From positions 1-25,799 of the forward strand of contig CAVROM010000018.1 of assembly GCA_963722815.1 (NCBI GenBank): a stretch of 25,799 nt of DNA, in the 5' to 3' direction. A model generated the notes under the pieces. That model saw nothing but the letters and a program-made list of their open reading frames with translations, searched no databases and had not been told where the DNA came from. A program made the translations under genes and the position numbers. How positions within the stretch are numbered: position 1 is the first letter of the stretch; each line of letters starts with the position of its first letter. Below, piece by piece: positions 7,236 through 14,922 of this stretch. This DNA comes from DASQFQ01 sp963722815. GTDB taxonomy: Bacteria; Actinomycetota; Thermoleophilia; Solirubrobacterales; Solirubrobacteraceae.

Positions 7236-8486
7236 GTGAGCCTCGAGACCGTCCTGCTCGTCTTCGGTGGCCTGCTGATGGTGGGGGCGCTCGTCGCGGG
7301 GCTCGTGCGGCGGTCGTTCCTGTCGCTGGCGGCCTTCTTCGTCGTGACCGGGTTCGTGCTCGGCGACGGCGGCTTCGAGGTGCTCGACTTCGGCGCCCGC
7401 TCGGAGTTCGTCCACGACCTCGCGATCGTCGCCCTGGTGGTGATCCTGTTCCGCGACGGGCTCGAGGTCGAGGCCGAGATGCTCCAGCGCGAGTGGCACC
7501 TGCCGCTCCGCAAGCTGGTGCTCGGGATGCCGATCACGGGCGCTGTGGTGGCGGCCGCCGCGCACTGGATCGTCGGGCTGGACTGGCTCGAGTCGGCCCT
7601 GGTCGGCGCGCTCCTCTCCCCCACCGACCCGGTGCTCTCCTCGTCGGTGGTGACCAACCCGCGCGTGCCGCGGATCGTGCGTCACTCGCTCAACCTCGAG
7701 TCCGGGCTCAACGACGGGCTCGCGCTGCCGGCCGTGCTCGCCTTCACGGCCGCGCTCGCGGACGAGCAGGGCTTCGTGTGGTGGCGGTTCGTGCTCCAGG
7801 ACGTGACGCTCGGTTTCGCGTTCGGCATCGCGCTGGCGTGGGTGGCGTCCAGGCTGATGCCGCGGGGGCGCAAGCTGACGGACTCGATCCCGGCCCACGC
7901 GCAGTCGCTCTACGCGCTCGGCGTGGCGTTCACGATCTACGGCGTCACGGTCGGACTGCCGCCTCAGGGCAACGGCTTCATCGCCGTGTTCGTCGGCGCG
8001 ATCACGCTCGGCATCCTGCGGCCGGACCTCCGCGTGAGCTTCGAGAACCGAGCCGACGACATCGTCGAGATCGTCAAACTCGGCATCTTCGTCGTGTTCG
8101 GCGCGCTGCTGACCGCCGACGGCCTGTTCGGCGACGGCTGGGCGGCGGTCGCGTTCGCCGCGGTCGTGCTGCTGCTGGCGCGGCCGGTGGCGATCTGGAT
8201 CGCGCTGGCCGGCACGTCGCTCGACACCGCGACCAAGGGCTTCATGGCGTGGTTCGGCCCCAAGGGCGTGGCGACCATGACGTTCTCGCTGTTCGTGCTC
8301 GGCGAGGGCTTCCCGGGCGCCGAGCGCATCTTCAACCTCGCCGCGCTCTGCGTGTTCGCCTCCGTGCTCGTGCACGGGCTGACCGACACGCCCGGCAGCG
8401 AGTGGTTGATCAGGAGGTCGGATCGGTCATCGGCGGTGGATCCGAGGGGGCCGAATCGTGGCCCCCAGGAGGCGCGCGCGGGATGA
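7236..8486 (+). CDS. Cation:proton antiporter (CPA1, NhaP/NhaO-like)
   Basis: 416 residues from GTG 7236. The open frame reaches back to 7164, but that part overlaps the divergent MBL gene and is polar. The protein is almost entirely hydrophobic, with about 11-12 membrane segments. Transport motifs of the CPA1 superfamily are present: SPTDPVLSS in the middle (ion-binding Thr-Asp-Pro) and NLESGLNDGLALP (the paired Asn-Asp of electroneutral exchangers). WFGPKGVATM near the C-terminus matches the conserved G-x-[RK]-G segment. It would exchange Na+ or K+ for H+ across the inner membrane, for pH and ion homeostasis. The last 30 or so residues are hydrophilic; no RCK/TrkA_C regulatory domain is seen. 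Ion specificity cannot be read from the sequence. Confidence 0.92.
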   Translation: MSLETVLLVFGGLLMVGALVAGLVRRSFLSLAAFFVVTGFVLGDGGFEVLDFGARSEFVHDLAIVALVVILFRDGLEVEAEMLQREWHLPLRKLVLGMPITGAVVAAAAHWIVGLDWLESALVGALLSPTDPVLSSSVVTNPRVPRIVRHSLNLESGLNDGLALPAVLAFTAALADEQGFVWWRFVLQDVTLGFAFGIALAWVASRLMPRGRKLTDSIPAHAQSLYALGVAFTIYGVTVGLPPQGNGFIAVFVGAITLGILRPDLRVSFENRADDIVEIVKLGIFVVFGALLTADGLFGDGWAAVAFAAVVLLLARPVAIWIALAGTSLDTATKGFMAWFGPKGVATMTFSLFVLGEGFPGAERIFNLAALCVFASVLVHGLTDTPGSEWLIRRSDRSSAVDPRGPNRGPQEARAG

Positions 8487-8574
8487 GGCGATGTGGTGCA
8501 TCGTCGATTCCCACGGGTAGCTTCTGGTGCCGCGAGGCGGTCGCCCCTCGCCGCCGACGGACCGATCCGGCCTC

Positions 8575-8799
8575 CTAAGCGTGAAGCGCGGCCTGCTCCT
8601 GCGCGTCCGGGAACGCCCAGGCAGCCTGCCGGCGACGCTCCTGCCTGAACACGAAGCGCAGCTGCTGCGGCGGCCGCAGCCCCTCCGGATGGTCGGGGCG
8701 GAAGGTCGGGCAAGCCTCGTCGAGGTCCAGCGCGCACAACATGTTCTTGCGAAAGAAGCAGTCCTCGCAGCTGACCTTCTTGACCTGCCTCACTGCCAC
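8575..8799 (-). CDS. Small four-cysteine protein, unknown function
   Basis: 74 residues from GTG 8799, with GAGGGGGG about ten bases upstream. Four Cys occur at 11, 14, 22 and 30 in a C-x2-C-x7-C-x7-C pattern, which would suit one Zn or a 4Fe-4S cluster. The segment FFRKNMLCALDLDEACPTFRP is followed by HPEGLRPPQQLRFVFRQER, a basic and Pro/Gln-containing stretch. No membrane segment or signal peptide. It faces the antiporter gene (convergent, 88 bases apart) and is divergent from the SDR gene. Compact composition and spaced cysteines argue that it is real rather than chance. I do not recognise the family and assign no function. Confidence 0.7.
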   Translation of the reverse strand: MAVRQVKKVSCEDCFFRKNMLCALDLDEACPTFRPDHPEGLRPPQQLRFVFRQERRRQAAWAFPDAQEQAALHA

Positions 8800-8994
8800 G
8801 TCCCCGAGCCCCCCTCGTTCACCAGTCCGTCACAAGCCGAGGCCGACTAAAGCGCGCCGAACCACGGCGTTCAAGGGGGGTCGGGACAGGACTTCCCGCA
8901 CCGCGCAGGGTTTTCGTCGAACTTCCCGCTAGGAGGCGATTTCCATGCCCGTTTCGCCCTGGTTGCGAGTCATCCACCCCGCACTTTGGGCACG

Positions 8995-9000
8995 TACGCT
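8995..9000 (+). promoter_or_regulatory. Candidate -10 box before the SDR gene
   Basis: TACGCT, nine bases before ATG 9010, with only GAGAGAG between. This fits a leaderless or very short-leader transcript. The rest of the 210 bp gap (8800-9009) shows nothing else convincing apart from a short repeated ACTTCCCGC at about 8890 and 8921. Confidence 0.35.
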
Positions 9001-9009
9001 GAGAGAGCC

Positions 9010-9921
9010 ATGCAGATTCTCGTCACCGGAGCCTCGGGCTACGTCGGAGCCGCCCTCGTGCCGCGCCTCAGCGCGGCGGGCCACTCCGTGCGCGGCTACG
9101 GGCGCTCGGCGGCGCGCATCACGGCGCCCGTCGACGATGTCGTCGAGGGCGACGCGATCGCCGGCACCGGGCTCGACCGTGCGCTCGACGGCGTCGAGGT
9201 CGCCTACTTCCTGATTCACTCGATGGAGGGGCCGGGCAACGGCTTCGCCGGCCTCGAGCGGCAGGCGGCCGAGCACTTCGCGGCCGCGGCGGCCACCGCC
9301 GGCGTGCGGCGGATCGTCTACCTCGGCGGCCTGCTCCCGGACGACGGCCAGATGTCCCGCCACCTCGCCTCGCGGCTGGCCGTCGAGGAGCTGCTGCTGG
9401 CCGCGGCGCCCGAGTCGATCGCGTTCCGCGCCTCGATCGTGATCGGCGCGCGCTCGCGCTCGTTCCGCTTCCTGGTGCGGCTGGTCGAGCGCATGCCGGT
9501 GCTGGCGCTCCCCGCCTGGCGCGACAACCGCACGGCGCCCGTCGACGGGCGCGACATGCTCGACTTCCTCACCCGCGCGGCGACCGTGCCGAAGGAGCTG
9601 TCGGCCCGGTCGTGGGACATCGGCGGCCCGGACGTGATGAGCTACGGGGAGCTCGTCGAGCGGATCGCCGACGCCATGCTGGTCCGCCGCCCCCGCCTCG
9701 GCATCGACGTGACGATGACAGGGCTGGCGTCCGTCGTGGCCTCCGCGATCGCCGGCGAGGACGTCGGACTCATCGCCCCCCTCATGGAATCGCTCGAACA
9801 CGACCTGCTGCCGCGCCACGAGGCCGCCCCGGCCTTCGGCGTGCGCCTGCACTCGTTCGACGCCGCGGTCGAGCGCGCGCTGCGCGAGTGGGAGCGCGAC
9901 GAGGAGCTGGCGGCGCGATGA
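9010..9921 (+). CDS. NAD(P)-binding atypical SDR (NmrA/epimerase-like)
   Basis: 303 residues. The start ATG 9010 places the nucleotide-binding motif TGASGYVG at residues 6-13, as expected for a Rossmann fold (G-x2-G-x2-G). YFLIHSMEGPG and RIVYLGGLLPD follow the strands of this group. The classical Y-x3-K catalytic pair is not evident: the region after the third strand reads SRHLASRLAVEELL, as in atypical (NmrA-like) SDRs. These often act as NADPH-dependent reductases, redox sensors or quinone-chain assembly factors. The last four bases overlap the next gene (ATGA), so the two are co-translated. The substrate is unknown. The partner SRPBCC protein suggests a hydrophobic small molecule, which is inference only. 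Confidence 0.88.
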   Translation: MQILVTGASGYVGAALVPRLSAAGHSVRGYGRSAARITAPVDDVVEGDAIAGTGLDRALDGVEVAYFLIHSMEGPGNGFAGLERQAAEHFAAAAATAGVRRIVYLGGLLPDDGQMSRHLASRLAVEELLLAAAPESIAFRASIVIGARSRSFRFLVRLVERMPVLALPAWRDNRTAPVDGRDMLDFLTRAATVPKELSARSWDIGGPDVMSYGELVERIADAMLVRRPRLGIDVTMTGLASVVASAIAGEDVGLIAPLMESLEHDLLPRHEAAPAFGVRLHSFDAAVERALREWERDEELAAR

Positions 9922-10364
9922 GCACGGTGTCGACCACGATCGACATCGACCGCCCGCCGGAGGAGGTCTGGAAGACGATCATGGACCCCACCCGCTACTC
10001 GCAGTGGGTGTCGATCCACCGCAAGATCGCCGACGTCGACGACGGCCCGGTACACGAGGGCTTCAAGGTCGAGCAGCGGCTCGCGCTGCGCGGCGCGCCC
10101 TTCACCGTGCACTGGACGCTGACCGAGTGCGACGCGCCCAAGGTCGGGACGTGGGAGGGCAAGGGCCCGGCCGGCTCCTACGCGCGCGTGACCAACAAGC
10201 TCGCGCCCAACGGCAACGGCGGCACGCACTTCGAGTACGTGAACACGTTCGAGGCGCCGGGCGGGGCGATGGGGCGGCTCGCGTCGCGCGTGCTGGTGGG
10301 CGGGATGCCCAAGCGCGAAGCCGACAAGTCGCTCAAGAAGCTCAAGAAGCTGCTCGAGAGCTGA
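9918..10364 (+). CDS. SRPBCC (START/Bet v1-like) ligand-binding protein
   Basis: 148 residues. The N-terminus STTIDIDRPPEEVWKTIMDPTRYSQW is the classic opening of the polyketide-cyclase/dehydrase (SRPBCC) fold: beta-strand, then P-x-x-x-V-W and the D-x-x-x-Y-x-x-W helix. It continues through HWTLTECDAPKVGTWEG and THFEYVNTFEAPGG to a C-terminal helix ending KKLKKLLES. This fold encloses a deep hydrophobic cavity. ATG 9918 overlaps the SDR stop by four bases. Its 3' end overlaps the convergent NMO-like gene by 23 bases. Function is probably binding or modification of a hydrophobic ligand in concert with the SDR; no catalytic residues can be named. Confidence 0.88.
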   Translation: MSTVSTTIDIDRPPEEVWKTIMDPTRYSQWVSIHRKIADVDDGPVHEGFKVEQRLALRGAPFTVHWTLTECDAPKVGTWEGKGPAGSYARVTNKLAPNGNGGTHFEYVNTFEAPGGAMGRLASRVLVGGMPKREADKSLKKLKKLLES

Positions 10365-11310
10365 GCGCGCGGGCGAGCGCCGCCTCGGCTCCCTCGACCA
10401 GCTCGCGCACGATCTCCGCGGCGGGCTTGACGTCGTGGATCAGCCCCACCGACTGGCCGGCGAACGGGAGGTACTCGTGCGCGCGGTCCTCGCGCAGCGC
10501 CGCCAGCAGCTCCGGCCCGACGGCGGCTGGGTCCACCGACTCCGGATCCTCGCCGAGGCGGTCGATCAGCGGCGTTCGCAGCGCGCGCGGGTCGGCGGGG
10601 CCGCCCGGGCGGTTGTAGGGCGGCAGGACGCGCTCGGACTGCGGGACCTTGACGGCGTCGACCGCGTCCGCCTCGACGATCCGGCGCTTCCACGCCGCAT
10701 TGACGCTCATCTCCTCCGAGGCCATGAAGCGCGTCCCGACCAGCGCGCCCTGCGCGCCGAGGACGAGCGCGGCGGCCAGGCCGCGCCCGTCGGCGATCCC
10801 GCCCGCCGCGACCACGGGCGTGTCGCCGGCGATGTCCACCACCGCGGGGACGAGCACCAGCGTGCTCACCCAGCCGCCGTGCCCGCCGGCCTCCCCTCCC
10901 TGCGCCACGATGACATCGGCCCCGGCGTCGAGCGCGCGCTCGGCCTGCCGACGGTCGATCACCTGCTGGATCCATAGGCTGCCGGCCGCGTGAGCGCGCT
11001 CGATCAGCTCGGGGAAGACCGCCATGTGGAACGAGATCGCGGGCGGCGCGAAGCGCAGGGTGGCCTCGAACGCCTCCTCGTCGAACGGGCGGATCTGGTG
11101 GTTGATGGCGAACGGCTTGGCGGTCCGCTCGCGCAACGTGCGCCACTGCGCCTCGAGCTCCGGCACGGACTGGGCCGCGGTGCCCAGCGCGCCGAGGCCG
11201 CCGGCCTCGCACACCGCCGCCGCCAGCTCGACCTGGTCCCACGGGCCGAAGGGCGCGCACAGGATCGGCGCGTCGATCCGGAGCAGCTCGCACAGCGGGG
11301 TGCGCAGCAC
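10342..11310 (-). CDS. Nitronate monooxygenase-like flavoprotein (2-nitropropane dioxygenase family)
   Basis: 322 residues from GTG 11310. A TIM-barrel FMN enzyme: the first strand reads APILCAPFGPW, then AAAVCEAGGLGALG. The phosphate/catalytic loop IVAQGGEAGGHGG contains the His that acts as base in class I nitronate monooxygenases. PVVAAGGIADGRGLAAAL and GALVGTRFMASEE form the FMN phosphate site. The family oxidises alkyl nitronates to carbonyls and nitrite, although many members are general flavin oxidoreductases, so the exact substrate is open. No SD site is present; TACGAT lies nine bases upstream, suggesting a leaderless transcript. Divergent from the enoyl-CoA hydratase-like gene by 26 bases, with overlapping promoters. 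Confidence 0.9.
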   Translation of the reverse strand: MLRTPLCELLRIDAPILCAPFGPWDQVELAAAVCEAGGLGALGTAAQSVPELEAQWRTLRERTAKPFAINHQIRPFDEEAFEATLRFAPPAISFHMAVFPELIERAHAAGSLWIQQVIDRRQAERALDAGADVIVAQGGEAGGHGGWVSTLVLVPAVVDIAGDTPVVAAGGIADGRGLAAALVLGAQGALVGTRFMASEEMSVNAAWKRRIVEADAVDAVKVPQSERVLPPYNRPGGPADPRALRTPLIDRLGEDPESVDPAAVGPELLAALREDRAHEYLPFAGQSVGLIHDVKPAAEIVRELVEGAEAALARALSSRAAS

Positions 11311-11319
11311 AACCCGATC

Positions 11320-11325
11320 ATCGTA
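11320..11325 (-). promoter_or_regulatory. Candidate -10 box of the NMO-like gene
   Basis: TACGAT on the minus strand, nine bases before GTG 11310. It overlaps the opposite-strand box TAGGGT at 11324-11329. Confidence 0.4.
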
Positions 11326-11329
11326 GGGT
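11324..11329 (+). promoter_or_regulatory. Candidate -10 box of the enoyl-CoA hydratase-like gene
   Basis: TAGGGT, seven bases before ATG 11337, the spacing expected when transcription starts at the A of the start codon. Shares two bases with the divergent box. Confidence 0.45.
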
Positions 11330-11336
11330 CCGCGCC

Positions 11337-12110
11337 ATGCCGCAAGCCTTCTACGAGAAGCACGACGACGTCGGCGAGCTGGTGCTCGACGCGGCGCCGC
11401 TCAACCTCTTCGGGCCCGCGATGTTCGACGACCTCGAGGCCGCGATCGCCGAGATCCAGGACGACCTGCCGCGCGCGCTGATCTTCCGCGCGCAGGGTGA
11501 CGTGGTGAGCGCGGGCGTCGACGTGCACGTGTTCGAGGGGCTCGGCTCGGACGGCGCCGACGAGCTGACCGGGCGGCTGCTGCCGTTCGCCCACGCGATC
11601 GAGGACCTCCCGCTCCCCACCCTCGCCGTCGCGCACGGGCTGTGCCTCACCGCCGCGTTCGAGCTGTCGCTCGCGTGTGATCTGCTGTGGGCGGGCGAGG
11701 GTGTGCAATTCGGGTTGGTGGAAGCCGTTGTCGGCATCACGCCGCTCATGGGCGGTACGCAGCGGATCGCCGAGCGCGCCGGCGCGGCGCGGGCGCGCGA
11801 GTTCGTGATGACCGGCGGGCTGTTCACCGCCGAGACGCTGCACGACTGGGGAGTGGTTAACCGTGTGCTTCCGGCCGACGAGCTGCTCGAGAAGGCGCGG
11901 CGCTTCGCCGCTCGCCTCGCCGCCGGCCCGACCCAGGCGCACGCCGCCACCAAGCGGATCGTGCGCGCCCAGGCCGACCACGGAACCCGCGGCGCCGACG
12001 GCCGGGTCGCGGAGCTGACATCACATCTGTTCGACACTCAGGACACACAGAACGCGGTGCACTCTTTTTTGGAACACGGACCCGGCAAGGCAACGTTCAC
12101 AGGTCAGTGA
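11337..12110 (+). CDS. Enoyl-CoA hydratase/isomerase (crotonase) family protein
   Basis: 257 residues from ATG 11337. Crotonase-fold signatures: VVSAGVDVHVF (first oxyanion-hole region), then AVAHGLCLTAAFELSLACDLLWAG and VQFGLVEAVVGITPLMGGTQRI. The two glutamates used by hydratases are retained, in FELSLACD and GLVEAVVG. The usual G-x-G-x-G before the first Glu is changed (HGLCLTAAFE), and the common IPGAGGTQR is TPLMGGTQR, so the substrate pocket may differ from fatty-acid hydratases. C-terminal helix region ELLEKARRFAARLA. Probably acts on an acyl-CoA thioester in the cytoplasm. No beta-oxidation partners lie nearby. The last 15 codons are lower in GC than the rest. Confidence 0.88.
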   Translation: MPQAFYEKHDDVGELVLDAAPLNLFGPAMFDDLEAAIAEIQDDLPRALIFRAQGDVVSAGVDVHVFEGLGSDGADELTGRLLPFAHAIEDLPLPTLAVAHGLCLTAAFELSLACDLLWAGEGVQFGLVEAVVGITPLMGGTQRIAERAGAARAREFVMTGGLFTAETLHDWGVVNRVLPADELLEKARRFAARLAAGPTQAHAATKRIVRAQADHGTRGADGRVAELTSHLFDTQDTQNAVHSFLEHGPGKATFTGQ

Positions 12111-12139
12111 CGTTCCTGTTACCTTGACTTCACGTCAAG
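12096..12139 (+). promoter_or_regulatory. Candidate promoter with palindromic operator before the wHTH gene
   Basis: TTCACA (12096-12101), 18 bases, TACCTT (12120-12125), followed by the palindrome CTTGAC-TTCAC-GTCAAG (12123-12139, six perfect pairs). The palindrome covers the -10 edge and expected transcription start, a good place for a repressor. The -35 overlaps the end of the upstream coding region. Moderate support only. Confidence 0.4.
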
Positions 12140-12167
12140 AGTCGATTTTTTGGGAAGGGTTTGCTGA

Positions 12168-12572
12168 GTGCCTGATTTTCTAGAGGAAAAACGTAAGGAG
12201 ATCTCGGCGCGGCTGAAGGAGCTGCGACCGCTGGTCGACGAGTACCACCGCCTAGAGGCCGCCGAGCAGGCGCTCTCCGGAGTCGGCACTCCGAGCCCAC
12301 GGGCCGCGTCGACCGCGACCGCCCCGCGCCGCGCCCGCAAGGCCCGCGCGAAGAGCAGCGGCACCGGCCGTCGCGGGCGCCCGAAGGGTTCGGGCACCCG
12401 CGCCATCCAGGCGCTCGAGCTGGTGAAGGCCCGCCCGGGCATCACCATCCCCGAGCTCGCCGAGTCGATGGGCATCAAGCAGAACTACCTCTACCGCGTG
12501 ATGCCCGGACTCGCCGACGAGGGCAAGGTCACCAAGTCGGGCCGTGGGTGGCATGCCCGCGAGGCTGCCTGA
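12168..12572 (+). CDS. Small DNA-binding protein: coiled coil, AT-hook, winged helix
   Basis: 134 residues from GTG 12168, with GGGAAGGG eight bases before it. Residues 1-37 are charged and heptad-like (FLEEKRKEISARLKELR, then VDEYHRLEAAEQAL), probably a dimerising coiled coil. Residues 42-66 form an Ala/Arg/Lys/Ser/Thr-rich flexible linker. RGRP at 69-72 is an AT-hook core (minor-groove contact). Residues 77-134 form a winged helix-turn-helix: AIQALELVKARPGITIPELA, MGIKQNYLYRVMPGL (recognition helix) and the wing EGKVTKSGRGWH. I infer a nucleoid-associated or transcription factor, possibly autoregulated through the upstream palindrome. The first codons are unusually A/T-rich compared with neighbours, probably to keep the start region open. 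Confidence 0.85.
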   Translation: MPDFLEEKRKEISARLKELRPLVDEYHRLEAAEQALSGVGTPSPRAASTATAPRRARKARAKSSGTGRRGRPKGSGTRAIQALELVKARPGITIPELAESMGIKQNYLYRVMPGLADEGKVTKSGRGWHAREAA

Positions 12573-12595
12573 GTAACGTCGCACGGAGGTCAGCG

Positions 12596-12627
12596 CCAGG
12601 TCAGACCCTGCAATGGGTCTGACCTGG
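12596..12627. terminator. 13 bp perfect hairpin between convergent genes
   Basis: CCAGGTCAGACCC, loop TGCAAT, GGGTCTGACCTGG: 13 uninterrupted pairs. It lies between the stops of the wHTH gene (12572) and mdh (12696), so it can serve both strands. No T tract follows, as is common for terminators in high-GC actinobacteria. It is followed by an 11-base direct repeat TCCGGAGCCCT at 12657 and 12682. Confidence 0.65.
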
Positions 12628-12695
12628 AGGGCGATGACCGGAGGGCGAAACCCTCATCCGGAGCCCTAGGCGCAACCCTTGTCCGGAGCCCTCGC

Positions 12696-13682
12696 TCAAA
12701 CGAGCCCGAGCTTCGTCACAGCCTCCCGCTCCTCACGGAGCTCGTTCACCGTCGCCTCGATCTTCTCCTTCGCGAAGTCGTTCACCTCGAGTCCCTGCAC
12801 GATCTCCCACTCGCCGTTGTCGCAGCGGCAGGGGAAGCTCGAGATGAGACCCTCGTCGACGCCGTAGGAGCCGTCGGAGGGCACCGCCATCGAGACCCAG
12901 TCGCCGTCGCGCGTGCCCCCGACCCAGTCGTGGACGTGGTCGATCGCGGCGTTGGCGGCCGAGGCCGCGGATGACGCGCCGCGTGCCTCGATGATCGCGG
13001 CGCCGCGCTTGCCGACGGTGGGGAGGAAGTCGTTCTCGTACCACTCCATGTCGTCGACGGCCTCGGCGGCGTTCTTGCCACCCACCTTCGCGTTGAACAG
13101 GTCGGGGAACATCGTGGGTGAGTGGTTGCCCCACACGCCCATGCTGGTGATGTCGGCGACCTCCGCCCCGGTCTTCTTCGCCAGCTGCGCGATCGCCCGG
13201 TTGTGATCCAGGCGGGTCATGGCGTTGAACCGCTCGCGCGGGATGTCGGGCGCGTTGGACTGTGCGATCAGCGCGTTGGTGTTGGCGGGGTTGCCGACCA
13301 CGAGGATCTTCACGTCGTCGGCCGCGCCGGCGTTGATCGCTTCGCCCTGCGGCTTGAAGATGCCGCCGTTGGCCTCCAGCAGGTCGGCGCGCTCCATCCC
13401 CTTCGAGCGCGGCCTCGCGCCCACGAGCAGCGCGACGTTTACACCGTCGAACGCCGCCTTCTGATCGTCGCTGATGTCGACGCCCGACAGCAGCGGGAAG
13501 GCGCAGTCGTCCAGCTCCATCGCGGTGCCCTCAGCGGCCTTCACCGCGTCCGGGATCTCGAGCAGCGTGAGGTGAACCTTGGTGTCCGGCCCGAGCATCT
13601 GCCCGCTCGCGATCCGGAACAGGATCGCGTAGCCGATCGCACCGGCCGCGCCGGTGACTGTGACCTTGGTGGGTTCTGCCAT
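12696..13682 (-). CDS. mdh: Malate dehydrogenase
   Basis: 328 residues from ATG 13682, with GAGGAGA at good spacing. NAD-dependent, interconverts malate and oxaloacetate in the citric acid cycle. The N-terminal Rossmann motif is VTVTGAAGAIGYAILFRIA. The active-site loop GARPRSKGMERADLL carries the two arginines that bind the dicarboxylate. VVGNPANTNAL and TRLDHNRA (Asp, Arg) follow. The catalytic His is in VWGNHSPTMFPD. The C-terminal half contains SSAASAANAAIDHVHDW and SDGSYGVDEGLISSFP. Length and motifs match the actinobacterial (cytosolic-type) group. SdhABE is encoded 1.6 kb away on the other strand, the next enzyme complex in the same cycle. Confidence 0.97.
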   Translation of the reverse strand: MAEPTKVTVTGAAGAIGYAILFRIASGQMLGPDTKVHLTLLEIPDAVKAAEGTAMELDDCAFPLLSGVDISDDQKAAFDGVNVALLVGARPRSKGMERADLLEANGGIFKPQGEAINAGAADDVKILVVGNPANTNALIAQSNAPDIPRERFNAMTRLDHNRAIAQLAKKTGAEVADITSMGVWGNHSPTMFPDLFNAKVGGKNAAEAVDDMEWYENDFLPTVGKRGAAIIEARGASSAASAANAAIDHVHDWVGGTRDGDWVSMAVPSDGSYGVDEGLISSFPCRCDNGEWEIVQGLEVNDFAKEKIEATVNELREEREAVTKLGLV

Positions 13683-13758
13683 TCGGTTCGTCTCCTCGAT
13701 TCCAGTTCAAATCAGGCGCCCCGCAGGCTATTGGTCGGGCCTGTGCGACGATGGCCGC

Positions 13759-14922
13759 ATGCTCGGTTCGGGCAGCTCGTTCCAGTTGGCGCGCATCCTC
13801 GGCATTCGCATCGGGGTCAACGCGTCCTGGTTCATCGTGCTGTTCCTGTTCATCTACCTTTTCCAGGACTCGTTCCAGGAAACCCTCGCTGCGTCGGACA
13901 CGGTCGCGTTCGCCGTCGCGGTGGCCGCCGCGGTGCTGTTCTTCGGCTCGATCCTGCTGCACGAGCTGGGGCACGCGATCGCCGCCCGCCGCGAGGGGAT
14001 CGAGGTGTCGGGGATCGAGCTCTTCCTGTTCGGCGGCGTGATGAAGATGAGCCGCGACACCGACTCGCCGGGCGCCGAGTTCCGCGTCGCCGCCGCCGGC
14101 CCGCTGGTGACGCTCCTGATCGTGGTCGTCGGCGGGCTGGTGACGATCGCGCTGTGGGGGCCCGACCGGCTGTTGGACGCCGGCCGCCTCAGCGGGGACC
14201 AGACCGAGGACATCCCGGTCGTCCTGCTGTCCGTGCTCGTCGGGTTCAACGTGATCCTGCTGCTGTTCAACCTCGTCCCCGCCTTCCCGCTCGACGGCGG
14301 CCGGATCGCGCGCGCGATCGCCTGGCGGCTGACGGGGGAGAAGGGCCGCGCCACCCGCTTCGCGGCGCGCATGGGCCAGGCGTTCGCGATCCTGATGGTC
14401 GGCTACGGGCTCTACCGGCTCGCGGACGGGGACACCTGGGGGCTCTGGTACGTGATGCTCGGCTGGCTGCTGGGCTCCTCCGCCCGCACCGCGATCCTGC
14501 AGAGCGACTTCTCCGACCGGCTGGAAGGCATCACGGTCGCCGACCTGATGGACGACGAGCCGGTCACCATCCCGGCCGCCACGACCGCCGAGCGGGCCTA
14601 CGAGGACTTCTTCCTGCGCTACCAGGGCTGGGACTGGTTCGCGGTCGTCGACGCCGACGGCCGCCTCGCCGGGATCGCCCACCGCGAGCCGCTGCGCCAG
14701 GTCTATGAGGCCGGCGACCACCGGCCGGTCGGCGAGCTCGTGGTGCCACCGGGTGAGGACGGCCAGGTGCGCTCCGACACGCCGCTCGAGGTGCTGCTCG
14801 CCTCCGAGCCGCTGCGGCGCTTCGGCGCGCTGATGGCGGTCGACGGCGACGGCCGGTTGCGCGGGGTGGTGACGCTGGATCAGGTCTCGCGCGCGCTGCA
14901 GGCGCAGGCCGGCGGCGCGTAG
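13759..14922 (+). CDS. Site-2-type intramembrane metalloprotease (M50) with CBS region
   Basis: 387 residues. ATG 13759 is chosen because the protein begins at FQLARILGIRIGVNASWF, the usual N-terminus of this group; the SD is weak. Several membrane segments. The zinc site HELGH is at 68-72 in the second hydrophobic helix; the third ligand is Asp about 179 in NLVPAFPLDGGRIARA. LFLFGGVMKM and AAAGPLVTLL are the usual beta-hairpin and helix that follow. Residues about 245-385 form a pair of CBS motifs (TVADLMDDEPVTIPAAT; GALMAVDGDGRLRGVVTLDQV). Such proteases cut membrane-bound proteins such as anti-sigma factors, and CBS pairs often sense adenine nucleotides. The substrate is unknown; no anti-sigma factor lies adjacent. 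Confidence 0.9.
   Translation: MLGSGSSFQLARILGIRIGVNASWFIVLFLFIYLFQDSFQETLAASDTVAFAVAVAAAVLFFGSILLHELGHAIAARREGIEVSGIELFLFGGVMKMSRDTDSPGAEFRVAAAGPLVTLLIVVVGGLVTIALWGPDRLLDAGRLSGDQTEDIPVVLLSVLVGFNVILLLFNLVPAFPLDGGRIARAIAWRLTGEKGRATRFAARMGQAFAILMVGYGLYRLADGDTWGLWYVMLGWLLGSSARTAILQSDFSDRLEGITVADLMDDEPVTIPAATTAERAYEDFFLRYQGWDWFAVVDADGRLAGIAHREPLRQVYEAGDHRPVGELVVPPGEDGQVRSDTPLEVLLASEPLRRFGALMAVDGDGRLRGVVTLDQVSRALQAQAGGA

Noticed and set aside
7187..7657. Upstream extension of the MBL gene on the minus strand
   Set aside because: Low-complexity Ser/Thr/Arg sequence antisense to the antiporter gene; the fold begins cleanly at GTG 7186 with an SD site.
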